A stretch of DNA of 64,000 nucleotides, taken from NCBI GenBank assembly GCA_002900995.3, contig CM035307.1, forward strand, positions 2,108,001 through 2,172,000. Direction: 5' to 3'. Position 1 is the first letter of the stretch; each line of letters begins with the position of its first letter. Below are positions 21,753-31,329 of the stretch, piece by piece. Below the pieces are notes generated by a model. The model saw only the letters and a program-made list of their open reading frames with translations, searched no databases and was not told where the DNA came from. The position numbers and the translations under genes are program-made. This stretch comes from Ganoderma boninense (lineage: Eukaryota > Basidiomycota > Agaricomycetes > Polyporales > Polyporaceae).

Positions 21753-21765
21753 GAGGAGGAGGTAG
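21753..21765 (+). promoter_or_regulatory. Polypurine tract of Gypsy-1
   Basis: GAGGAGGAGGTAG directly precedes the 3' LTR, the place where plus-strand synthesis is primed. Confidence 0.75.
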
Positions 21766-22096
21766 TGTAACGGTCCCAACCGTTACACGAGCCTCATGGC
21801 CAATGTCCCTGCTCACGCGCTTGTCAGTAGCTACGATCCGGACTCACGTGCCCATCTTCCAGGTCTCCTGCTTTGTACCCGACTCCTCTATGACATCTAC
21901 TTGACGCCACGACTCGATCGCAAATACTTGTACTTACTTATATTTTCCCTTGTGCTCATCTTGTAGCCTCGTCGAAGCAACGCAGCTTCTGCTCGTTCTT
22001 ACTCGTCCCTCGCTCTTGCGTGACGCTCGCCCTCGTCTCGTCTTCGTCTTTCGTCCTCGACCCTCTCGTTCTTGCGCTCAGAAGCGAGCCGTTACA
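21766..22096 (+). repeat. 3' LTR of Gypsy-1
   Basis: A 331-bp LTR matching 15618-15950 except for a few point changes (for example G to A at its 13th base) and one divergent stretch of about 40 nt that follows CGAAGCAACGCAG. Ends are TGTAACGG...CCGTTACA, followed by the duplication CCGAG. Confidence 0.96.
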
Positions 22097-22101
22097 CCGA
22101 G
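22097..22101 (+). repeat. Target-site duplication CCGAG, right copy
   Basis: Identical to 15613-15617 and directly after the 3' LTR. Confidence 0.95.
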
Positions 22102-22978
22102 CCGACGGCTCCTAGCCCATCTCAAGCTGAACCACCGTCAAGACCATTCAAGTTGTCGCCCTCGCCAGACACCCAAGTCACTCATTTGATGCAGCAAGAT
22201 GTCGCATTTCAATCTGTCCTGAGAGAGATGTCTTCCACTTCAAAGACCCGCAAACATCACTGCTACTATTTTGACGACGGTAATATCTTCTTCGAGGTAG
22301 GCCATCGCAGTAATAGCCTAAGCCAGACAGACATTCATTACCAGCTCTCTGGCATGCAGGTCGAAGAGATCTTGTATCGACTCCATCGTTCAATCCTTGA
22401 ACGGCATTCCCCAGTCTTTCGGGAGTTGTTTATGGTCCCTCTGCCAGAGGGTTCCACCGAAGGCATAACCGACCGGAATCCCGTAGTGCTCCAGGGGATA
22501 GATTCGAAGGGTTTCACGCGGCTTCTGAGCCTTCTTTATCCACAGTAAGAATTTAACTTAGCTCTAAACATAATATCTGACCAAAACGAATAGGACTCTA
22601 GGCGATTGCAATGTTGCGACTGCCGACGAGTGGATGTCCATCTTTGACCAGGCCGATCGTTGGCAAATGGACTACCTCAGAGAGCGCGCTTTAAATCAGT
22701 TGAGGACTATTTACATCAGTCCTATTCCAAAAATTGTGTTTTGGACGCGGTACCATCTCCCCCAGACGGAGATCATCCCATCGCTCATCGACCTCATTAC
22801 ACGCCCCGACTCCTTGTCCCTCTCTGAGGCTTCCGAGATCGGATTGGAGATGCTTGTGAAGCTTGCCCGCGCTCGGGACATGGCACGCGATGATGGTCTG
22901 TGTCCTCGCTCCGCGGGCTTCAGTGTCACGAGGGACGAGGCTCTCGCCCGCATTGTGCGCAAGGTCTTTTTTTCATAA
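22097..22978 (+). pseudogene. BTB/POZ-domain protein, 5' end displaced by Gypsy-1
   Basis: Two exons (to 22544, and 22594-22978) joined by a 49-nt intron encode a BTB/POZ protein of about 285 residues. The domain starts with YFDDGNIFFEVG and continues EEILYRLHRSILERHSPVFRELF, NPVVLQGIDSKGFTRLLSLLYP, and after the intron DEWMSIFDQADRWQMDYLRERAL. BTB domains pair with themselves or with cullin-3 type ligases; Agaricomycetes hold many such genes of unknown role. The first three codons, ATG TCC GAG, lie 6.5 kb upstream at 15609-15617 on the other side of the retrotransposon; the frame across the target site is open. In the present state the first ATG available is 22190-22192, which would drop about 34 residues but keep the domain. 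A transcript from the 3' LTR could still yield a shortened protein, so loss of function is likely but not certain. Confidence 0.85.
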
Positions 22979-23466
22979 GAATCGACCTTCCATATACCCC
23001 CTGGTTTCACGGACACAGCCGCTACTTCCAATACCTTATGACGTCCATGATGGCTCAACCCTGCACCCCTTTGGTTTTCCTCAATTACTTCTACTATACC
23101 ACTCTCCTTTATTCATCAAAGTCGACGGTGGACTTGACCAAGACCCCATTCCGCTCCTTACCGTAATTGTTATGCATCCTTTCTACATATGAATGTACCA
23201 TTAGTTTAAGAAGGTGAGAAGTCGAAATAAGTTTTAGTATAGGAGGCTCCTCGTGTCAAAGAAGGCACTGTTGCTCGATGACTAGACGAAGCAGCGGTCG
23301 TCAGGCCAGAGTTGGGTCCGCAATGGAAAGCCACTCGGTTACGACCCTTTTTACTTAATTTGGAAGGCGATGCATCAACCTCGTGGCGGCCATGCACGTA
23401 CTGACGATCGTTACCCTGCCACCCTTCTCATTCTGTTCTTCCTCCTGGCTGCACTCCAGACCCCCA
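22979..23466. other. Intergenic spacer with CK2 beta promoter
   Basis: No convincing coding frame or RNA gene. The final ~60 nt before 23467 are pyrimidine-rich, as in a fungal core promoter. Confidence 0.5.
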
Positions 23467-25073
23467 ATGTCTCGTCGAGCAGACTACAACTCCTTGACCG
23501 CGGGCGATCAGACACTCCAGGATGAAGAGGCGATAAGCGCCACCGGCGAAGGTGACGAGGAGATGGAGGACGCCGCAGAACAAGAAGAGGAGGGATACAG
23601 TGCGTGCAATGCTCCTCGCCCTGCCACGCTGTATTCTAACCTTTTGGTATCTCCTGGAATTCATTACTTAACCTGCCATTGCACATGTCTCGATCTCCCG
23701 CCGTCTTCTTTCTTCAGGCTCCTCCACCCCGACTTCGACACTCACATGGATTAGTTGGTTCTGCTCCCTTCCCGGGCACGAATATTTCTGCGAAGTGGCC
23801 GAGGACTTCATTGAAGATGACTTCAATTTGACTGGCCTTAACGTCATGGTTCCATTTTGGAAGGAGGCGATGGAGATGGTCTTGGATATGGAGCCAGGTA
23901 TGTGTATTGCGCCCTCGCCTTCAACGTCTTCTATAATATTGCCCTTTCAGACGAGGACACATCCAAAATCCCAGACGTGTCTATTGTAGAGGCATCAGCT
24001 GAACTGTTGTACGGTCTTTGCCATCAGCGGTACATCTTGACCAGAGCCGGATTGCAAGCAATGGCGAGTGGCTCAGTGTATGTGCTGTGGAGATCAACTT
24101 CTGACGTTGTGGTCTTTGATGTAGGTGGATAAGTATGAGGCTGGAGTGTTTGGTTCTTGTCCTCGCGTCTATTGCAACGGCTGCAATGTTGTGCCCTGCG
24201 GACGTTCTGATCTGCCCGGATTGGATACGGTGAAGCTGTTCTGTCCGAACTGCAACGATATATATACCCCACCCAGCAGTCGTTTCCAAGGGGTTGACGG
24301 TGCGTGTTTACCAGTGAGCTATTACTTGTCTGTATTTATTCTGCGACAGGAGCATTCTTCGGCACAACATTCGCACACCTCTTCTTCCAAAGCTACCGAG
24401 AGCTGGCTCCCGCCCCATTCTGGAAGCATGCATCCCCGTCGTCCACTTCACCACGGTCATCTGCGAGCTCTTCCTCCAATCAGCCACCATTCGTCAATCC
24501 CAATCCATACGGCGGTCAGAAGCGTGCTGCTGGCAAAGTCTACATCCCTAAAATATATGGCTTCCGAGTCAGCGAGAGGGCCAAGAGTGGACCTCGGATG
24601 CACTGGATGCGGTTGCGGCCCGAGAACGCGGAGGAGCTCGATCTGGTTGATTGGCGAGGGCGCTGGATTGACGACGACGACCACTATGATGACGACGAGG
24701 AGCACGTAGACGAGGATCGTCCAATGGAAGACTTTGATCCGGTAAAGGTCCCCTTTTTCAATCCTTCTTGGGCATATGCTCAGACCTTCTTTAGGACGCG
24801 CAAGACGACGACGACGAAGAGGAGGAAGAAGAGGAGGAGGAGCCGGGGGACTCGATGATAAAGGGTCGCACCACGTCGCACACCACCGCGGGCGTATCCA
24901 CGCCCACTCATCCTCCATCGTCACCGACATCCACAGGGCCACCGCCAACACCTCGCGATTACTCCTCAATGGGTGCGAAAGTCGCGGTTGTTTCTCCGCC
25001 TTCGAGCGGGAAGCTTAGAGCTGTTCGTCAGTGGGTACCGAGAGGTTCGGGCAACAGGGCGCAGGTCTGCTGA
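23467..25073 (+). CDS. CKB1: Casein kinase 2, regulatory beta subunit
   Basis: CK2 beta forms the dimer that joins two catalytic subunits in the CK2 holoenzyme. The start ATG at 23467 opens MSRRADYNSLTAGD, then an acidic stretch. After an intron (23600-23717) the conserved body begins: TWISWFCSLPGHEYFCEV, AEDFIEDDFNLTGL, AELLYGLCHQRYILTRAGLQAM, DKYEAGVFGSCPRVYC. The zinc ribbon that makes the dimer is complete: CPRVYC and, 20-odd residues on, CPNC. DGAFFGTTFAHLFF and KVYIPKIYGFRVSERA follow. The C-terminus is long, with several acidic clusters and a Ser/Thr/Pro-rich tail ending at 25071-25073, longer than in animals but normal in fungi. The intron after LQAM seems to have a GC donor (24064-24124). 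There are about six exons. Confidence 0.96.
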
Positions 25074-25358
25074 TGGGCTGTTGTATCATTGTACTCTGGT
25101 TTCTCGGTTTATTACATGTGTATGTGGTCCACACGAATTGTCGATAGAATATCTTGATCCTTCACGGTCCACATTACCGTTACACTAGTTGGCGATTAGC
25201 GTGCAGTGAACCCAGCTGAGCGTGGGAATGTCTCTTCCTATTTGGCCTGGAACTGTATAGCAGCATCAGCCACAGGATGAGTGTCACGTGTGGTGCACTC
25301 TATTCCACCCTCCGACATTGCACGACCAGCAACCAGTAGCCTCAAGACATCGAAGAAA

Positions 25359-25862
25359 ATGGCCCGTAGCAGTGCGTTTCTACTTGTATGAACTCTGGTG
25401 TGGCACTGACATACGCTTGGTTCGCCCGTACGCGTGCGATTGCTCAGACACCCGTGTCGGCCTCAACAAGGGCCACCCCACGACCCCCATCGCCAAGGCG
25501 GTCCGCCCCAGCCAGCGCAAGGGGGCCCTGTCTACCCGCAACAAGTTCGTGCGCTCAGTCGTTCGGGAGGTTGCCGGCTTCTCGCCATACGAGCGTCGAG
25601 TTCTGGAGTTGTTGAGGAACTCCAAGGTACGTGTGTCGACTACATGTCTACCCACAGACAGGGCTCAACCCGAGGGACCGGCTGTGCAGGATAAGAAGGC
25701 GAGGAAACTCACCAAGAAGCGTGTAAGTCCAGACGTCTGGTTTGCTGTGGTCGCTATCCGCTCAACAGTCTGTACGCATGGCAGCTCGGTACCCTTCTCC
25801 GCTCAAAGCGCAAGCTCGAGGAGCTCAGCAACATCATCCAGGAAAGCAGGAGAGCGCACTAA
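25359..25862 (+). CDS. RPL36: 60S ribosomal protein eL36
   Basis: Four exons: 25359-25371, 25448-25626, 25690-25722 and 25785-25862. They give about 100 residues, the normal size. The protein opens [14 protein letters not shown], then [60 protein letters not shown] and ends SRRAH. These are the conserved eL36 blocks; the protein is part of the large ribosomal subunit. The first exon has only 13 nt, which is common in ribosomal protein genes of this group. All four junctions keep the frame. It lies 285 nt after CK2 beta on the same strand. Confidence 0.96.
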
Positions 25863-27622
25863 AAGGAGGGCGTACTCGATGGAATATCCCTCTGACCTTG
25901 CTCCGCCTGCTCCCTTGCATCATCTACATCGGGCAGATCGGACTCGTCGACTTCATGATCCTACGCACTTCGTTGTACCTCTATGCGATACTAGCGCCAG
26001 AACCCCATATGCATCACTCATGCTCCATTGACATCGCTCATTCTGCAGATTCGCATGTCGAACTGAGCGGAATCGCTTCTTGTTACCGGCGAATGCCAAG
26101 GTGTCGGAGACATGCCAACTGTTTTATGCGTCGACGTTCGATAAGTCGTTTAGGTCGAAATTCTAAGAACATTCAGCCTACTGGTGGACATTGTCCTCCA
26201 CATCCACTCTCGCCTTTAGTACAGTAATCTGATCTCGCCGCACTTGTAGTTGTCGGGCGCATGGTCGGATGAGACTCAAGTCCGGAATTCTTACCGGTCT
26301 GGCGAGGAAGCAGGTGAGACGTTGCATGAGCAGATGCAAAGTATCGATGAGGTCATTGGAGCGTAATGTATTATGTAGGCAGTCTCGTCAGTCTGCAGGG
26401 CCTGTGGGCGATGGCCCAGGAGTTCCAGGTTTTCATATGTATGGGCTTCTACGCCAGTCTACATCGGTCTACACCGAGAAATCTGGGAAGTATTTGAACG
26501 GTCCGGCCCCTTCCTCCACTTCCTAAAACCTACGGAACAGGGTAGAAGCCGGCGATAATCGAAATCTCTAAAATCACTTCTCGCTGGGTGTCCGACATGT
26601 GAAGGCGAGCGATAATACGAAGGTTCGTATGGGCTGCTAGGTTACGTCACGTTGCCAGGCTCTAGGCATGGCCTCGTCAAGTGTCGAGCTGTTTGAAGTT
26701 GTCCTCTGGACGCGCTGATGTGGGCTTTGTGTGGTCTCAGCAGGAAGAGTCATCATCCCTTTTGTCCACACCGATTGGGGCGGCCGAGAGGACTGGGTGC
26801 GTGGTCATAGGACAGTCCATACCGAGAGAGAACTGGGGCGCAAGCAGGATGGAACCTCTGAGTGTCGGTGCCGCTTACTCATGTGTACGACGATTGGGAC
26901 GTGCTCGATGACGATGTGGGTCGGCCGGGGGTCGGAAAGGGCAGGTTTGATCGCTAGCATGGGCGTCTATTCCAGCTCTTCTGAAAGTCCTGATCCTGTA
27001 CGACCGTGTGACAAAGCGCACTGGTATTGACAGCTGGTGATGATTGAACATCAACGTTTGGGTGATTGCTAGGGTTGAAATGGTGGCAGGAGGAGGTGGA
27101 ATGGGTGTCGGGGACAGAGCCGGAGAGGCAGGCCGAGAAGCCGAGGGCAAGCAAGAGGACGTAAGCAAGGAGGAGACTCCGGCTGGGCCAAGGATATGAC
27201 TGAATAAGGGAAGCCGGTGATGTCGGCAGGGGGGTTAGAAGCGAAAAATCAGAGAAGGATGCAACTCGAGCGTCGGCCAGCGCTCGTATGAATACGGACC
27301 CGTACCAACGTCTGCATCCTCTTCCGGCTCGGATTTCCTCTCCTGCCTCTCTCCTCCCCATGTCTTCCCTCTCGCCCCCGGCCCCCCTCCCAACCGCCAT
27401 CGCGCCTCTTCCACCAATGTCCGCCCACCGCTAACCCTCGCATCCTGTGGGCGTCGACGCTCCAGCTCTCTAGTCGGCCGCCCCGAGACGTCTGCTTGCC
27501 TCTCTCCCATTCCCCCAACGCCACGGAGCGCAAGAGACCTCCCTCCTCTCTCCGTCTCCATACCCCCACCATTTTCGCCCCGAGAGACCGACAAGTTCAC
27601 TCCACGCTCGAAATTGGCATCC
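25863..27622. other. Long intergenic region
   Basis: About 1.76 kb with no recognisable gene, tRNA or repeat. Scattered short open frames lack conserved motifs or plausible splice patterns. From about 27300 the plus strand becomes strongly pyrimidine-rich, which fits the promoter and leader of the VTT gene at 27623. Confidence 0.45.
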
Positions 27623-28897
27623 ATGCTCTCTCAGTGGACCCATTCATTGCACCTCTCCACTGACTCAAACTTTCCCTCGACACCGTCAACTCCGCTCCAT
27701 AGTCGCGCGAGCACCGATGACTCTTCAATTCTCCCCATGTCCGCATCCCCAACGCGTTCGTACTTTGGGGACGCCTCCTTCCCTGAGAAGCCCCCAGCGA
27801 AGGTGAAAGCTCGTCTGTGGGAAGGCCATCCATCAGTGCGTCTTCTGCAGAGCTGCTCGCGTGATGTTTTCGTTGACACTTCTCCCGCGACTTCTTCCTT
27901 TGCGCCGAATAGGTACACACGCCGGTGTTTTTCGTGCTTACTCTCTTCCCATTGTCCACAGCGCTGGTCGTATTCTGCATGGCAACACTTCCCATCACTT
28001 CCGCTTGGCCGCGAACCCTTCCCGATCTCGCCCAGCTTGGGAGGGAACTTCATGGCTACACACAGAGCGGCCCTCTCTCAATTGCGCATGTTGTCGGTGT
28101 CATCTCCGTGGTCACCATCTGGATGCACAGCTGGTCGGTGCCGGGCAGCGTGCTGGCGGTGAGTACGACGCGTTGTGTGTCATGCGCTCATCGCTGACGT
28201 TGGTGACATGCAGAATGTGCTCGCTGGAGCGCTCTTCCCGCCGGCGCTTTCGATCGTACTCCTGACATTACTCACTACCGTGGGGTCTCTGTCAGCGAGC
28301 TGCCTGGCCGCGCCCCTCGGGCCGTTCCTCACCCAATTTTTCCCCCGCCCTCTCGCGATGACGCGCTCTGTCCTGGAAGGCGGCGATGCTAAGACCGACA
28401 GCTCCGCGGCATGGGTGCGATTGTCGATCCTCCGGCTCATTGGCGTAGTCCCATGGTCAGGCATCAACATTGCCTGTGGTGTCTGCGGGGTCGCGGTCTG
28501 GGACTGCTTCCTCGGTGCCTTGATTGGATCTCTCCCATGGACGGCTGTGACATGCCAAATTGGCGACATTCTTCAGACACTAGCGACAAATCCCCTCCCG
28601 ACGTCCCAGTCTGTCCAGTCGATCCTGACGTCACCGCAAATAGTTATGAAGCTCGCACTGCTCTCGTTCCTCTCGCTTGCGCCGATATTAGGCCGAAACC
28701 ATCTGCGAGCCTGGTTGTCGCGGGAGACGCCGATGGGGCAGCCGACTTCCGAGTCCGCGGAAGAACGCGCGAAGCGTTGGACATGGGTCAAGGAGTGGCG
28801 GAGCCGCATCCGGTCTGCGTCTCGGTCACGCACGCGGGAGCAGTCGGAGAAGGTGCTTGAAACTCTGATCAGGGAAAAGGAGAGTCTCCCGCTGTGA
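27623..28897 (+). CDS. VTT / SNARE-associated Golgi family membrane protein (Tvp38-like)
   Basis: Three exons encode about 380 residues. The Ser/Pro-rich cytoplasmic N-terminus starts at MLSQWTHSLHLSTDS. Exon 2 brings the first membrane helix (TPVFFVLTLFPLSTALVVF) and the core motif region with WMHSWSVPGSVLA, NVLAGALFPPALSIVLLTLL and SLSASCLAAPLGPFL; later come IGVVPWSGINIACGVCGVAVWDCFLGALIG and a further helix near LLSFLSLAPIL. The glycine-rich re-entrant segments and the P-G-S motif match the VTT (DedA/TMEM41/Tvp38) family, thought to act as lipid scramblases or in Golgi membrane traffic. The C-terminus is a basic Arg/Ser/Glu-rich tail. Introns lie about 27835-27913 and 28159-28213; both keep the frame. 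Which VTT subgroup it belongs to is not settled from sequence alone. Confidence 0.85.
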
Positions 28898-29951
28898 TTG
28901 GCCTCCCTCGATATCTCAGTGCTTCCTCGCAAACGCCTTCCCACCGGCCACCGGAGATGCACAGGTGTCATGCCGATTCCATCCGCCTCGGTCCTATACC
29001 ACACGTGCCACTGCCCGCCCGCTTCGGATCAATCGGCCACACCTCGACTCGTTTTCCGCGTTAAGACTCTTGCATCATTGCTATCCGCCGCACTGCAATG
29101 GATCACATGCCGCATTCACGACTAACACAAGTAATCACGACTTTACGCTAATGACTACTAGACCGCCAAAACCGCTCCGACCTACTGCCACCTCCTACCT
29201 TCATCGCAGGCTACAACCTGCAGCCACACCAGATGCACACCGTCCTCGCGGCACCCGCTGCCGCAGTTACCGGTCGTCCCTGCGTGGTTTCATTCGCTTC
29301 TTCTCATCACACTCGGCGGTATCTCGCTACTTTACTTCAACAAGCATTCCTTGCATATATCCTAATTCATCTCACTGCACACATCTGCACAGTGCTCCAT
29401 TTATTTATTCGTTCTCGCGCAGCAATACCTTTTTCTCCCGCACCCACCCTTCACTTCGCATTGCATCCTATCGCCATGAAACCTCAGTCCGTTCTTACCT
29501 GCAATTCCCCTATTCCCCCGCACATCCTCCCCCTCCCCTCTTCACGCACACATCTATTGCTCTGGGTCTTAATCTCTGCCTTTGCTTTTTGCTTATCAGG
29601 ATCTGATTTTACATGTTTGCGTGTTTATATGCTCCACCCGGGAACGCGTAGCGTAGGATCCGCTACGGGCTCGCCCACACCACAGTGTAGTCTTCAACAT
29701 CGACGTCTTGTATATTACTTTCTCGGGTATCACCTACACGTACGTACACTTCATCACGAACAATCAAAAACAGCGAACATGCAAAACAGAGTCTTCTCGT
29801 ATGCTGCGTTGTGCGACAGTGCGATCTCCTGCTAGTTGAGTAGCTGGTACGTGTGAGTAAATTAGACCCGGACTGGAGGTATACGATAGGTAGCATCTAC
29901 ATTGGGAGCAAGACAGATTCTCCAAGAAAGCAGGATATACGAAGCGGAGGT
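28898..29951. other. Intergenic region between convergent genes
   Basis: About 1.05 kb between the stops of the VTT gene (+) and the fluoride exporter (-). No RNA gene or conserved frame found. Both 3' UTRs should lie here. Confidence 0.45.
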
Positions 29952-31329
29952 CTAGTGTTCGAATTTGCATGTAACCTGCCGACTGACGTGTCCGACTCCT
30001 AGCGATGGTCCGAGGATCACTGCGATGAGGACCTGGGAGACAAACCAGCTGAGCACGGCGTATAGCCACGCTTGGCGCGGCGGCAGTGCATCGACCTCGG
30101 CCGCGAACGTGCTCACAGTCGTCAGGCAGCCGCAATAGCCGTCCGCGAGGCCCTGCAGGACGTCGCACGCATTCATGCTCAACGGGCCGGGGTGTTGAAT
30201 GCTCCGCAGGACTTGAAACATTGCCAGGAACGCGGTGCCGAACATGTTCGCGATGAAGGTCCCGAGAGGGAAAAGATGGAGGCGCGGGTTGAGGAAGATG
30301 GACAGGACGTACCGCGAGAGGGTGCCCGGGAAGGAGAAGAGGAGCGCGGCGGTGACCTCGTGCCGGTAGCGCGGGGGAAGGCGGAAGTACACGGGGTACG
30401 CAGCGGCATAGATGAGTACCGATATGGCGGAGATGCTGTAGCGGATCGGACGGGAGGGTGGCGGGAGGGTAGGGACGTATGGGAGGAAGAGTTTGGATAG
30501 GTGTGCGCCGAAGGTGACGGCGGAGAGGCAGATGGCGAAGGTGAAGACCGTCTTCCCCACCCCGTCTAATGCCTAAAGAGGAACGGCTCAGCGCATGTCG
30601 CGTGTGGAGACGGGTGAGGACAGATCACTTACATCTCGGAACCAGTCGCGGTGGGACGCTGTACCATTGATGAATGAATCAAAGATGTCTAGTTGCCAAC
30701 CCGAGAAGGTGGTGACGGATCCGCAGAAGCCCGTGGTGAGGGCCGTGTATAGCGGACCATAGCTACGCATCGAACCGGTCAAAACGTTGACTAAAGTACA
30801 ATGAGATAGTAGTCACTTACAAGCGACCGATAGGCTCCTTCAATCCCAGGGCAAAACCCATGATGAGGCAGCCCATGCCTTGTACCCAGGCAAGCGGGAA
30901 TATTTCCTTGCCGTCGTAGTTGACGATGGCGAGGATCCCCAATCTGGCGAGTGTACCGAATACGGATGCAGGCATGAGCATTGCGATGACGGGGAAGGAC
31001 AAGGGCCTGTAAATTTTGGACGGGGGAAGCTTCTCCTCCTCGCTGGGGGGCCGGTCGATGGAGGCAAGGGACTCTGCATCGCCTATGGACTGGTGGTGGG
31101 CGAGGATGGTACCGACATCGCTGCGGCGTGCCCTCAAACTGCTGAAACCGCGGGAAAGACCGGTAGAGTCTGGGAGGGTGTTCTCCTTGTCCACGCTTGC
31201 GGGACTGTGGTCTGTTTGTGGAGGTTGACCACGTTCTGTGTCTGGGTCTTTTTCGGACAAGCCAGTGTGGGTGTGAGCCTTCGCCGGAGGAGTGACGAGG
31301 CCTCCAGGGCCCGAGGCTTCGCTGAGCAT
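29952..31329 (-). CDS. FEX1: Fluoride exporter FEX (two fused CrcB domains)
   Basis: The gene encodes a plasma-membrane fluoride channel that protects fungi from fluoride. Starting from the ATG at 31327-31329, the N-terminal ~120 residues are polar and probably cytoplasmic. The first CrcB domain begins near FPVIAMLMPASVFGTLARLG, with FPLAWVQGMGCLIMGFALGLKEP and the signature GFCGSVTTFSGWQLD on the next exon. The second domain is in the last exon: GTLSRYVLSIFLNP, PLGTFIANMFGTAFLAMFQVL, and a second signature YCGCLTTVSTFAAEVD. Fungal FEX proteins are such internal duplications in one chain, while bacterial CrcB/Fluc are dimers. Introns of about 50-60 nt interrupt near 30783-30830 and 30570-30630. 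The phenylalanine and threonine residues of the pore motif (TTFS and TVSTF) are visible. The stop is at 29952-29954. Confidence 0.92.

Larger units (their letters stand above)
15618..22096 (+). mobile_element. Gypsy-1: full-length Ty3/Gypsy chromovirus
   Basis: A complete LTR retrotransposon of 6479 bp: 5' LTR (15618-15950), short leader, gag (16077-17228), pol with protease, reverse transcriptase, RNase H, integrase and chromodomain (to 21646), a purine-rich tract (21753-21765) and 3' LTR (21766-22096). It is flanked by the duplication CCGAG. LTR ends are TGTAACGG...CCGTTACA. The chromodomain and the order RT-RNaseH-IN place it among chromoviruses. The frame of pol is intact, but the RT catalytic motif reads YIDN and the protease motif DCGA, so the copy may be inactive. 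The two LTRs differ at a few scattered sites and in one block. It lies between codons 3 and 4 of a BTB gene. Confidence 0.97.

Noticed and set aside
27235..27624. 129-codon minus-strand frame upstream of the VTT gene
   Set aside because: It is the complement of a strongly pyrimidine-rich leader, giving Gly/Arg/Glu-rich sequence without domain or splice support.
29233..29835. 200-codon plus-strand frame between convergent genes
   Set aside because: Repetitive His/Ser/Pro/Thr composition with no conserved pattern; it runs into the 3' region of the fluoride exporter.
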